Shown one piece after another: positions 51,780-61,387 of a stretch of DNA of 64,000 bases. Each line of letters begins with the position of its first letter. Positions within the stretch are counted from its first letter, which is position 1. The notes below the pieces were generated by a model, which saw only the letters and a program-made list of their open reading frames with translations, made no database searches and was not told the origin of the DNA. Source of the stretch: Aurantiacibacter luteus (GTDB taxonomy: Bacteria > Pseudomonadota > Alphaproteobacteria > Sphingomonadales > Sphingomonadaceae). The stretch is from positions 496,001 through 560,000 of the forward strand of contig NZ_LBHB01000001.1 of NCBI RefSeq assembly GCF_001010945.1. Reading direction: 5' to 3'. The translations under genes were made by a program, and so were the position numbers.

Positions 51780-52395
51780 CCTGGTCGGCCCCGACGAAGA
51801 CGATCCCCGCCGTCCCGACGGCTCAGCCAAGCCTCCCGTGCCCGAGCACGTGCAGGATGCCATCCGCACGCTGATCGAATGGGCCGGCGACGATCCTTCG
51901 CGCGAGGGCCTTCTCGACACCCCTGCGCGGGTCGCGCGGGCGTGGAAGGAATACTGCCTCGGCTACACTGAGGATCCCGCCAGCCACCTAAGTCGAGTGT
52001 TCGAGGAAGTGGGTGGCTACGACGAGATCGTGCTGCTGAAGGACATTCCGTTCCAGAGCCATTGCGAGCACCACATGGCCCCGATCATCGGCAAGGCGGC
52101 GATCGCCTACCTGCCGACGGACCACGTTGTCGGCATTTCCAAGCTGGCGCGCGTGCTGCACGGCTTCGCCCGGCGCTTGCAGATCCAGGAGCGGCTGACC
52201 GCCGAGGTCGCCCAGTGTATCTGGGACAACTTGCACCCGCGCGGCGTGGCGGTGGTGATCGAGGCGAGCCATGCCTGCATGACCGCGCGCGGCGTTCGGA
52301 CGCCGGGCGTGGGCATGGTAACGAGCCGCGTCATGGGCACCTTCCGCAGCGATTCGAAGAGTCGCGAGGAAGTGCTGCGACTGATGGGCTACTAA
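51772..52395 (+). CDS. folE: GTP cyclohydrolase I
   Basis: A 207-residue enzyme making 7,8-dihydroneopterin triphosphate for folate. Zinc ligands lie in FQSHCEHHMAPI and the later cysteine in SHACMTARGVRTPG; LARVLHGFARRLQIQERLT is the conserved helix. ATG at 51772 overlaps the phospholipase gene by 8 bp, so translation is probably coupled. Confidence 0.96.
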   Translation: MSSLVGPDEDDPRRPDGSAKPPVPEHVQDAIRTLIEWAGDDPSREGLLDTPARVARAWKEYCLGYTEDPASHLSRVFEEVGGYDEIVLLKDIPFQSHCEHHMAPIIGKAAIAYLPTDHVVGISKLARVLHGFARRLQIQERLTAEVAQCIWDNLHPRGVAVVIEASHACMTARGVRTPGVGMVTSRVMGTFRSDSKSREEVLRLMGY

Positions 52396-52432
52396 GCCTC
52401 GCTCAATACGATTTACAGGTAAGGGACGACGA

Positions 52433-53725
52433 ATGGCATCGCTGCGCGTGAGGGGTGGACAGAAACTGGTCGGCAGGATCGACCCTTCGGCCAACAAGAA
52501 CGCCGTGCTGCCGGTGCTGTGCGCGACACTGCTCAGCGACGCGCCGATCATGCTGCGCAACGTGCCCGAGATCACCGACGTCACGCGCATCCACGCCTTC
52601 TTCTCGGAACTCGGCAGCACGGTCGACTGGGACAAGGCAGCAAAGACGTTGCGCATCGACCATTCGACCATCCCCTCCAATGCCAAGGCCAAACTGCCCC
52701 AGGCCATGCGTGCCAGCATCATGATGATCCCCGGCCTGCTGACCCGGCTCGGCGAGGCGCGGCTGGAGCACGAGGTCAAGGGCTGCACGCTGGGCGCGCG
52801 CGAGATCGATCCGCACGTGCAAGTGTTTAAGGCCTTCGGCGCGGAGACCAGTTACGAAGGCAAGGACATCGTCTTCCGCAACACCGGCAAGGTGGAAAGC
52901 GCGCGGATGTGGCTCGAATACGCCAGCGTCACCACCACCGAGAACTTCATCATCAGCGCCCTTACCGCCAAGGGCACCAGCCAGATCGTCAACGCCGCTT
53001 GCGAGCCGCACGTGCAGGAGATGTGCACTTTCCTCGAGCAGATGGGCGCAACGATACGCGGCAAGGGCACCTCGATGGTCTCGATCGAGGGCGGGGCGAC
53101 CTTCAACGAGGTCGACTACACCTTCGTTGAGGATTTCCACGAGGTCGCCACCTTCATGGCGCTGGCCGCGGTGACCGGGGGCGACATTTCGGTGCGCAAC
53201 ACGCGGCCCGAGGATTTCATGCTGATCGACCGCACGTTCGAGAAGTTCGGCGCCCACGTCGAGCACAAGGACGGCTGGAGCCGCCTGGACGCGCCCGAAC
53301 AGCTGGTGGTGCAGCAGAACTTCACCAGCCATCTGACCACCAAGGTCGAGGCCGCGCCCTGGCCCTACATTCCCGCCGACCTGCTGCCGATCTTCATCGC
53401 GTTGGGGGTGAAGGCCAAGGGGCAGACGATGTTCTGGAACAAGGTCTACGAAGGCGGGCTCACCTGGCACACAGAGCTCAGCCTTTTCGGCGCGCACACC
53501 CTGCTGTGCGACCCGCACCGCCTCATCACCTTCGGCGGCGACAAGCTGGTGCCCGCGACGGTGACGAGTCCCTACATCATCCGCGTCGCCATCGCGATGC
53601 TGATGGTGGCGGCCAGCATCGACGGGGAGAGCACGATCCTCGACGCCGACCCCATCCGCCGCGCGCATCCCAACTTCGTCGACAATATCGACAGCCTAGG
53701 CGTGAACGTGAGCTGGGACGATTGA
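52433..53725 (+). CDS. murA: MurA-type enolpyruvyl transferase, divergent branch
   Basis: A 430-residue enzyme of the EPSP synthase/MurA fold that transfers enolpyruvate from PEP to UDP-GlcNAc. By eye the key MurA residues are kept: K22 in SANKNAVLP, the PEP-binding arginine in AMRASIMMIPG, C118 in KGCTLGAREID (fosfomycin-target cysteine), an aspartate in IPADLLPIF and an arginine in YIIRVAIAML. The region matching E. coli FENRFMHVPELSRMG reads YEGGLTWHTELSLFG, losing two arginines, and much of the sequence is unlike typical MurA. It may be a second MurA or a related enzyme. AAGGGA precedes the ATG; folE lies 37 bp upstream. Confidence 0.8.
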   Translation: MASLRVRGGQKLVGRIDPSANKNAVLPVLCATLLSDAPIMLRNVPEITDVTRIHAFFSELGSTVDWDKAAKTLRIDHSTIPSNAKAKLPQAMRASIMMIPGLLTRLGEARLEHEVKGCTLGAREIDPHVQVFKAFGAETSYEGKDIVFRNTGKVESARMWLEYASVTTTENFIISALTAKGTSQIVNAACEPHVQEMCTFLEQMGATIRGKGTSMVSIEGGATFNEVDYTFVEDFHEVATFMALAAVTGGDISVRNTRPEDFMLIDRTFEKFGAHVEHKDGWSRLDAPEQLVVQQNFTSHLTTKVEAAPWPYIPADLLPIFIALGVKAKGQTMFWNKVYEGGLTWHTELSLFGAHTLLCDPHRLITFGGDKLVPATVTSPYIIRVAIAMLMVAASIDGESTILDADPIRRAHPNFVDNIDSLGVNVSWDD

Positions 53726-53792
53726 GCCGCACGCCAAGTTTGCCAGCGCAGCGAGTTTCTCGGGATAATTCGCCTATGATTTCTTCCGGAAT

Positions 53793-54587
53793 TTAATGTC
53801 CGGCGACGTTTCGTCCGGTCGTATCAAGGATGAGGCGGATGCTTTCCTGCGGCTGATCCCACATCGGAAAGTGCCCGCTTCCTTCGAACCAATGCAGGGT
53901 TGCGCCCGGAAAGGCAGTCATCGCGCGACTGGCTTGTCGTGGCAGGCATAGCCGATCCTTCTTTCCCCATCCGATGACGATGGGACGTCCCGTTTTTGAG
54001 GGGCCCTGCTGCCGTGGACCGGCCGCAAGATCCTTGACCAGCGCGTTGAAGGTCTCGGTGTTGGCGAAGGTCTTCAATTCGGTGGCGATGATACTTGGGT
54101 CGAGGGCCCAGGGTCGCGCCGAAAGCTGCGCCATCAGGGCGGTTCGACCAGCGACGTTCTTCACGATCGCCGGGATCGCCGGTTGCAGAGCTCTTACGAG
54201 CGCGATCGATGCGGTGATCGTGGACTTGAAGAATGTCCGCTCCCACCCCTTCCAGAACCCGCCCGGGTCGAGAGCGACGACAGCGCCCGCCGTGCCGCGC
54301 CTCGCCATTTCCAGCACCAGCCGACCGCCGAGCGAGCTTCCCACGAGATCGACTCCTGTAAGGTTCTGTTGCTCGATCCAGCGCTCGAGGCTCCGCGCGA
54401 GCCCCTCGAACGTGCCGCTATCGTCCTCCGCCGGCGACTTGCCGTGTCCTGGCAGGTCAACGGCGATGACCTCCCGCTCCCGCGAGAGGGCAGGCGAGAT
54501 GCTGTCCCAGGAGCGGGTGCTCCCTCCCAGGCCGTGGACCAGGAGGAGTGGCGCGCCGCTACCGGCGCGAGTCTGATAAAGGGTCAT
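53793..54587 (-). CDS. Alpha/beta hydrolase
   Basis: A 264-residue alpha/beta hydrolase. Oxyanion HGLGGSTRSWD, nucleophile elbow GSSLGGR, a late acid near WGKKDRLC and the histidine in GSGHFPMWDQP form the expected triad. Esterase, lactonase or peptidase activity cannot be told apart. The start at 54587 (MTLYQTRAG) follows TAGGA; the longer frame up to 54800 runs through the peroxiredoxin terminator and is rejected. GC is slightly lower than neighbours. Confidence 0.88.
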   Translation of the reverse strand: MTLYQTRAGSGAPLLLVHGLGGSTRSWDSISPALSREREVIAVDLPGHGKSPAEDDSGTFEGLARSLERWIEQQNLTGVDLVGSSLGGRLVLEMARRGTAGAVVALDPGGFWKGWERTFFKSTITASIALVRALQPAIPAIVKNVAGRTALMAQLSARPWALDPSIIATELKTFANTETFNALVKDLAAGPRQQGPSKTGRPIVIGWGKKDRLCLPRQASRAMTAFPGATLHWFEGSGHFPMWDQPQESIRLILDTTGRNVAGH

Positions 54588-54687
54588 GACAGTCCTACGC
54601 TTCGCAGCACGCAATGGCCCCGAAGAAAGGTCAATCAATCGCAGGCTCGGAATCGCGGCCGCGATGGGAAAGGCGCGTCGATCGGAT

Positions 54688-54718
54688 AAAAAAGGGGCGC
54701 CGTTACGACGCCCCTTTT
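54688..54718 (-). terminator. Intrinsic terminator after the peroxiredoxin gene
   Basis: GGGGCG (54694-54699) and CGCCCC (54709-54714) form a hairpin; read on the minus strand it is followed by TTTTTT. It lies 20 bp after the peroxiredoxin stop. Confidence 0.75.
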
Positions 54719-54738
54719 CCAAAAAAACTGGAACAATG

Positions 54739-55218
54739 TCAGAGTTGGCCGAGCATGTGCTCCGCGCCGGAGACGCCAAATTCGCCCGGCCCCTCGACAT
54801 TCAGCTCGGTCACCACGCCGTCGTCGACGATCATCGAGTAGCGATTGGAACGCTGACCCATGCCGTAGGCGGAGAAATCGGCGTCGAGGCCCAGCGCCTT
54901 GGCGAAGTCGCCGCTGCCGTCGGCCAGCATGGTGATGTCGTCCGAACCGTCGGTCTTGTTCCAGGCGCTCATGACGAAGGCGTCGTTCACGCTGGTGCAG
55001 GCGATCTCGTCCACGCCCTTGGCCTTCAGCGCCTCCGCGTTCTCGACGAAACCGGGCAGGTGCTTGGCCGAGCAGGTCGGGGTGTAGGCACCGGGCACGG
55101 CGAACAGCGCCACCTTGCGGCCGGCGAAGAAGTCGCTCGACTGGACCGCTTCGGGTCCGTCCGGGGTGGCCTTGGTCAGCTTGACGTCGGGAAGCTTGTC
55201 GCCCTTGGCAATGGTCAT
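54739..55218 (-). CDS. Peroxiredoxin, Prx5 type
   Basis: A 159-residue thiol peroxidase. The peroxidatic cysteine is C49 in PGAYTPTCSAKHLPGF; a second cysteine in IACTSVNDAF could resolve it. Reduction by glutathione or glutaredoxin is usual for this group. AAGGA precedes the ATG. It is divergent from ahcY across 213 bp, which also holds ahcY regulatory DNA; no OxyR site was identified. Confidence 0.93.
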   Translation of the reverse strand: MTIAKGDKLPDVKLTKATPDGPEAVQSSDFFAGRKVALFAVPGAYTPTCSAKHLPGFVENAEALKAKGVDEIACTSVNDAFVMSAWNKTDGSDDITMLADGSGDFAKALGLDADFSAYGMGQRSNRYSMIVDDGVVTELNVEGPGEFGVSGAEHMLGQL

Positions 55219-55431
55219 GTCGTGTCGTCCTTCGCTTGGAAAAGAGGTGTGCCTCAGATAGGCGCGGCGGGGCTGGGCACAAGGGCAGGATAAAGCGCAG
55301 GCTTGCCCGGCAAGGCCGGACCAAAAGGCAGGGGTTTACGCCCCGCGCGCCCCCCTCTATGGCGCGCGTCAACATCCACGCTGCACGGAGCCCCGGCAGC
55401 GCCACACCCCATCGAACCCAAGGAGCTGCCC

Positions 55432-56844
<1,413 letters not shown>

Positions 56845-56851
56845 GCTGATA

Positions 56852-56883
56852 GCCCGCCCGATTATCGTGACAATCGGGCGGGC
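56852..56883 (+). terminator. Strong hairpin after ahcY
   Basis: GCCCGCCCGATT (56852-56863) pairs perfectly with AATCGGGCGGGC (56872-56883). There is no clear T run, so it may be a terminator or an mRNA-stabilising end before divL. Confidence 0.55.
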
Positions 56884-56923
56884 GGTCATTGCATCCGGCC
56901 CCGGCGGCGCATAGCTGCGGGGC

Positions 56924-59263
56924 ATGGAACTCAGCCCCACCGCGCTGGCCCTTCTGGGCTTGCTGCTGGCCGCATGGACGGCCGGCGCGGTGTGGCTCGC
57001 CATCACCTCGCTCAACCGCGCCCGCGCCGCCCGCAGCGCGCGTGTCGCCACGCGGCGACTGTCAAAAATGATCGACGATGCGCCCGCCATCCCGCTGCTG
57101 GTGCGCAGCGACGGGCGACTGGAGGGGCCGGACCGGCTGGCGGCATGGCTGGGCCTGCCCAGGCTCCCCGGTTTCATCACCGAACTCGACACGGGAAGCG
57201 CGGGGCTCGACGCGCACGACCTCGAGCAGTTGCGGGACGCGGTGAAGCGCACGCAGAAGACCGCCGCCCCGTTCCGCATGGTGGCGACGCCGCGTGGCTC
57301 CGAACGCAGTCTCGCCATGCGCGGACAGCTCGCCAATCCCGCCATCGCGACGGGCGGCGCGGTGCTTATCTGGTGGTTCGATTTCTCCGAGAGCCAGGGC
57401 GAGCTTTCCCGCCTGCGCGGCGAAACGGCGCGGGCGCGCAACGACTTCGCCGCGCTCGTCGGCCTTATCGAGGCCGCGCCAATGCCGATGTGGTTCCGCG
57501 GGCCGGACATGGGCCTGCGCCTCGTCAACTCCGCCTATGTCGAGGCGGTCGGGGCCAAGAGCGCGAAGCTGGTGGTGGACGAGCAGATCGAGCTGGTCGA
57601 AGCCGTGGACGGCCTCACCGCCGCGCAGATCGCCCGCCAGGCGCACGAGCGCGACATGCCGGTCGAGCGGATCGTGCAGGCGACGGTCGGCAGCCAGCGC
57701 CGCACCCTGCGCGTCAGCGACCTGCCGCTGGGGCCCGAGGGCGTGGCCGGTTATGCCATCGACATCGAGGAGATGGAGGAGCAGGGCCGCGCCTTCCGCG
57801 CCTTCCGCGCCGCGCAACGCTCGATGCTCGACCAGTTGTCGGTGGGCGTGGCGCAGTTCGACGAGAACCGCCTGCTGACCTTCGCCAACCAGCCGTTCCA
57901 GCGCATCTTCGCCCTGCCGACGTCGGCGCAGGTCGATCCGCCGACGTTCGAACGTTTCCTCGACATGGCCCGCGACAAGGGGCGGTTGCCCGAGGTGCGC
58001 GACTTTCCGCAGTGGCGCGGCGAGCTGGCGCAATGGTTCCTGCGCGACGTGCCGCAGGAAGACCACTGGACGCTGCCCGATGGCGTTCACCTGCGCGTCG
58101 TCGCCCAGCCCATGCCCGATGGCGGGCTGGTGCTGGTGGCGGAGGATCGCTCGGAACAGCTGGCCCTCTCGGCCACGCGCGACACCCTGCTGCGCACCCG
58201 CACGGCCACCTTCGATTCGCTGTTCGAATCGCTCGCGGTCTTCGCGCCCGATGGACGGATGCAGCTGTGGAACCGCAGCTTCCCGGCGATCTGGGGCCTG
58301 CCCGACGAAGTGGTGGATCGGCACCCGCACGTCGACCAATTGCTCGACCGCATTTCCAACCGCCTGGCGCGGCCGGGCCAGCGCAAGGCAATCGGCGAGG
58401 TCGTGCGCGGTGCCACGCTCGACCGCCAGCAGCGCGGCGGGCGCGTGGTGCTTTCCGACGGGCGGACGCTGGAATTCGCCGGCGTTCCGCTTCCCGACGG
58501 CAACGGGCTCCTCACGGTCATCGACGTGACCGACAGCACCAAGGCAGAGGAAGCGCTGCGCGAACGCGCCACGGCGCTGGAGGAGGCGGACGCGGTCAAG
58601 ACCCGCTTCCTCGCCAACATGAGCTATGAATTCCGTACGCCGCTGACCTCGATCGGCGGTTTCGCCGAACTGCTGCAGACCGGCATGGCGGGCGAGCTTT
58701 CGCCGCAGGGGCAGGAATACGTCGCCGCCATCCTCGCTTCGGTGGAGCGGCTTTCGACCCAGATCGAGAGCGTGCTCGACCTGACGCAGAGCGAGGCCGG
58801 GCTGCTGCCCATCGCCACCGAGGATGTCGACCTGCTGGCCTTCACCACGCAGGTCGTGCGGATGCGCGAGGAGGCGATCGAGGCGAAGAACCTTTCGCTC
58901 GACCTGCGCGGCGATCGCAGCGCGGGCACCGTCAGCGCCGACAAGCGCCAGCTGGGCCGGGCGCTGGGCAACCTGCTCGACAACGCCATCGACGCGACGC
59001 CCGAGGGAGGGCGCATCCTGGTGGCGCTGGCGCGGCGCAAGTCGGGTGCGCGCATCGTGATCTCCGACAACGGCGAGGGCATGAAGCCGAGCGAACTGGC
59101 CCGCGCGCTCGACGGCTATCGCCTGAAGGGCAGCGACGGGCGCGAGGGCAAACGCGGGCTGGGCCTGCCCCTGGCGCGCCAACTGATCGAGGCACACGGC
59201 GGGCGGCTGGAAATCCAGAGCGAGAAGGGCGCAGGCACGACGGCAACGGTGCTGCTGCCTTGA
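56924..59263 (+). CDS. divL: DivL-type signalling kinase with tyrosine in place of the phosphoacceptor histidine
   Basis: A 779-residue membrane-anchored protein: one N-terminal helix (ALALLGLLLAAWTAGAVWLA), three PAS-like regions (about 50-160, 180-290, 300-530), then a HisKA/HATPase module. The H box reads NMSYEFRTPLTS: Y568 stands where active kinases have histidine. The ATPase part keeps LLDNAIDATP, SDNGEGM and GLGLPLA. Length, anchor, PAS array and tyrosine match Caulobacter DivL (769 residues), which steers CckA-CtrA cell-cycle signalling rather than acting as an ordinary kinase. ATG follows GCGGGG. The end overlaps tsaE by 4 bp. Confidence 0.9.
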   Translation: MELSPTALALLGLLLAAWTAGAVWLAITSLNRARAARSARVATRRLSKMIDDAPAIPLLVRSDGRLEGPDRLAAWLGLPRLPGFITELDTGSAGLDAHDLEQLRDAVKRTQKTAAPFRMVATPRGSERSLAMRGQLANPAIATGGAVLIWWFDFSESQGELSRLRGETARARNDFAALVGLIEAAPMPMWFRGPDMGLRLVNSAYVEAVGAKSAKLVVDEQIELVEAVDGLTAAQIARQAHERDMPVERIVQATVGSQRRTLRVSDLPLGPEGVAGYAIDIEEMEEQGRAFRAFRAAQRSMLDQLSVGVAQFDENRLLTFANQPFQRIFALPTSAQVDPPTFERFLDMARDKGRLPEVRDFPQWRGELAQWFLRDVPQEDHWTLPDGVHLRVVAQPMPDGGLVLVAEDRSEQLALSATRDTLLRTRTATFDSLFESLAVFAPDGRMQLWNRSFPAIWGLPDEVVDRHPHVDQLLDRISNRLARPGQRKAIGEVVRGATLDRQQRGGRVVLSDGRTLEFAGVPLPDGNGLLTVIDVTDSTKAEEALRERATALEEADAVKTRFLANMSYEFRTPLTSIGGFAELLQTGMAGELSPQGQEYVAAILASVERLSTQIESVLDLTQSEAGLLPIATEDVDLLAFTTQVVRMREEAIEAKNLSLDLRGDRSAGTVSADKRQLGRALGNLLDNAIDATPEGGRILVALARRKSGARIVISDNGEGMKPSELARALDGYRLKGSDGREGKRGLGLPLARQLIEAHGGRLEIQSEKGAGTTATVLLP

Positions 59264-59697
59264 TCGTCGATTTGCCCGACCTCGCCGCCATGGCCGCCTT
59301 CGGCCGGCGCATCGCGGGCAAGGTCCGGCCCGGGGATGTCGTGGCGCTGACCGGCGACCTCGGCACCGGCAAGACCACGCTCGCGCGCGCCATCATCGCT
59401 GCGTCGGGGCACGAGGGCGAGGTTCCGTCGCCGACGTTCACCATCCTCGAGACTTACGACCATCTCGACCTGCCGCTCGTCCACGCCGATTTCTACCGGC
59501 TGGAGAGCCCTGCAGAGGTCGAGGAACTGGGCCTCGACGACTACCGCGACGGCGCAGTGCTGCTGGCCGAGTGGCCCGACCACGCGGGCGGCTTTGCGCA
59601 CGAGGCGGATTGCCTGTCGATTGCGCTGGAACGCGCGGAAAACGGGCGCAGGGCGATTGTGGAAGGCGGGCAAGGTTGGCTAGGGCGGATGCCATGA
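59260..59697 (+). CDS. tsaE: tRNA threonylcarbamoyladenosine biosynthesis ATPase TsaE
   Basis: A 145-residue P-loop ATPase that works with TsaB and TsaD to make t6A37 in tRNA. Walker A is TGDLGTGKTTLARAI; EVPSPTFTILETYD and HADFYRLESPAEVEELG are hallmarks, and LLAEWPDH is the Walker B-like segment. The start is TTG at 59260 overlapping divL (TTGA). The end overlaps amgK by 4 bp. Confidence 0.95.
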   Translation: MIVDLPDLAAMAAFGRRIAGKVRPGDVVALTGDLGTGKTTLARAIIAASGHEGEVPSPTFTILETYDHLDLPLVHADFYRLESPAEVEELGLDDYRDGAVLLAEWPDHAGGFAHEADCLSIALERAENGRRAIVEGGQGWLGRMP

Positions 59698-60674
59698 CGA
59701 GCGACTTGCCCGCAGGGGTGCACGACTTCCTCTCCGCCGCCGGATGGCAGGACGCCAGCATCGATCCGCTGCCCGGAGATGCCAGCTTCCGCCGTTATTT
59801 CCGCGTGAAGCATGGTCCGCGCGGCGCGCTGCTGATGGACGCGCCCCCGCCGCACGAGGACCCGCGCCCGTTCCTCCACGTCGGAAAATGGTTGTGCGGC
59901 CAGAACCTGCGCGCGCCCGAAATCTACGCGGAGGACACGGACCGCGGACTCGTGCTGATTGAGGATTTCGGCACCGACCGCATGCGCGACTGGCTCGACG
60001 ACCATCCCGAGGGCGAGCGGCAGGCCTATGCCGACGCCATCGAGGCGCTGGTGGCGCTGCATCGCTGCCCGCCCGGCCCGTTCGAGCCCTACTCGCTGGA
60101 GACTTACCTGCGCGAGGTGTCGCTGTTCCCCGACTGGTTCTGCCCCGCCGCGGGCATCGAGGTGGACGGCATGGGCTTTCTCGCCGCCTGGCGCGAGGCG
60201 CTCGCACCCCTGCTGCTGCGCCAGCAGCCCGGCGTGACGGTGCTGCGCGATTATCATGCCGAGAACATCATGCTGCTGGGTGACGGACGGCAGGGCCTGA
60301 TCGACTTCCAGGATGCGCTGGTCGGCCACCCGGCCTACGATCTCGTCAGCCTGCTGCAGGATGCGCGGCGCGAGGTCTCGCCCGCGCTGGAGGCCGAGAT
60401 GCTCGACCTCTATCGCTCGCGGATCGAGACCGGACCCGATTTCGAGGCCGACTACGCCCGCCTCGGCGCGCAGCGCAACGCCAAGATCGTGGGCATCTTC
60501 ACCCGCCTGTGGAAGCGCGACGACAAGCCAAAGTACCTTGGGCTGATCCCGCGCGTCTGGGAGGCGATGGAACGCGACCTGGCGCATTCTGCGCTGGCGC
60601 CAGTGGCGCAGTGGTTCGATGCTAACGTGCCCGCCGACATCCGCGAGCGGCGCGGGGCAGGGCTGGGGGAATGA
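59694..60674 (+). CDS. amgK: Cell-wall sugar kinase AmgK-like (APH fold)
   Basis: A 326-residue phosphotransferase of the aminoglycoside-kinase fold. GDASFRRYFRV is the ATP loop, LRDYHAENIMLL carries the catalytic aspartate and asparagine, and GLIDFQDALVGHPAYDL the metal-binding aspartate. With murU directly downstream, the family role is anomeric phosphorylation of N-acetylmuramic acid (and GlcNAc) during wall recycling, bypassing de novo MurA synthesis. Start at 59694 overlaps tsaE by 4 bp; stop overlaps murU by 4 bp. Confidence 0.9.
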   Translation: MTSDLPAGVHDFLSAAGWQDASIDPLPGDASFRRYFRVKHGPRGALLMDAPPPHEDPRPFLHVGKWLCGQNLRAPEIYAEDTDRGLVLIEDFGTDRMRDWLDDHPEGERQAYADAIEALVALHRCPPGPFEPYSLETYLREVSLFPDWFCPAAGIEVDGMGFLAAWREALAPLLLRQQPGVTVLRDYHAENIMLLGDGRQGLIDFQDALVGHPAYDLVSLLQDARREVSPALEAEMLDLYRSRIETGPDFEADYARLGAQRNAKIVGIFTRLWKRDDKPKYLGLIPRVWEAMERDLAHSALAPVAQWFDANVPADIRERRGAGLGE

Positions 60675-61387
60675 GCGAACTCGCCTCCGACACCGCCATG
60701 GTCATGGCCGCCGGGCTCGGCAAGCGGATGCGTCCGCTCACCGCCACCCAGCCCAAGCCCATGGTGCGCGTCGCCGGCAAGCCGCTGATCGACCACACGC
60801 TCGACCGGCTGCAGGAGGCTGGCGTGGCCAGGGCGGTGGTCAACGTCCACTACCTCGCCGACAATCTCGAAGCGCACCTGAAGGACCGCAAGGCGCCCGC
60901 CGTCACCGTCTCCGACGAGCGCGACCTGCTGCTGGAAACAGGCGGCGGCTTGATCAAGGCTCAGGATCTGCTGCCCGACCCGTTCTTCTGCCTCAACGCC
61001 GACAACGTCTGGCTGGAGGGGCCGCGCGATGCCTTTGCCGATCTCTCCGCCCACTGGGACGCGGAGCGGATGGACGCGCTGCTGCTGCTGGTGCCGCACA
61101 CCCGCGCGCACAACTTCCGCGGGCACGGCGACTTCCACATGGACGGCGCGGGCCGGGTGAGCCGCCGCCGCGAACGCCGCATCGCGCCCTATATCTACAC
61201 CGGCATCCAGCTGGTGGCGAAGCGCCTGCTGCGCGACGCGCCGGAAGGGCCGTTCTCCACCAACCTGCTGTGGAGCCGCGCCATCGAGGAAGGCCGACTC
61301 TACGGCGTGCCCTTCACCGGCGAGTGGTTCGAGGTCGGCACGCCCGAGGCCATCAAGCCGACCGAGGCCGTGCTGCGCGATGGCTGA
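60671..61387 (+). CDS. murU: N-acetylmuramate-1-phosphate uridylyltransferase MurU
   Basis: A 238-residue nucleotidyltransferase. AMVMAAGLGKRMRPLTATQP is the nucleotide loop and LNADNVW the metal-binding motif; FEVGTPEA ends the fold. It would turn MurNAc-1-phosphate from AmgK into UDP-MurNAc. It overlaps amgK by 4 bp and addB by 8 bp. Confidence 0.92.
   Translation: MSELASDTAMVMAAGLGKRMRPLTATQPKPMVRVAGKPLIDHTLDRLQEAGVARAVVNVHYLADNLEAHLKDRKAPAVTVSDERDLLLETGGGLIKAQDLLPDPFFCLNADNVWLEGPRDAFADLSAHWDAERMDALLLLVPHTRAHNFRGHGDFHMDGAGRVSRRRERRIAPYIYTGIQLVAKRLLRDAPEGPFSTNLLWSRAIEEGRLYGVPFTGEWFEVGTPEAIKPTEAVLRDG

Noticed and set aside
55219-55431. Possible S-adenosylhomocysteine riboswitch before ahcY
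   Set aside because: The leader has a small hairpin (CGCTGC/GCAGCG near 55379-55401), but I could not match the conserved core of the known SAH riboswitch, so no call was made.
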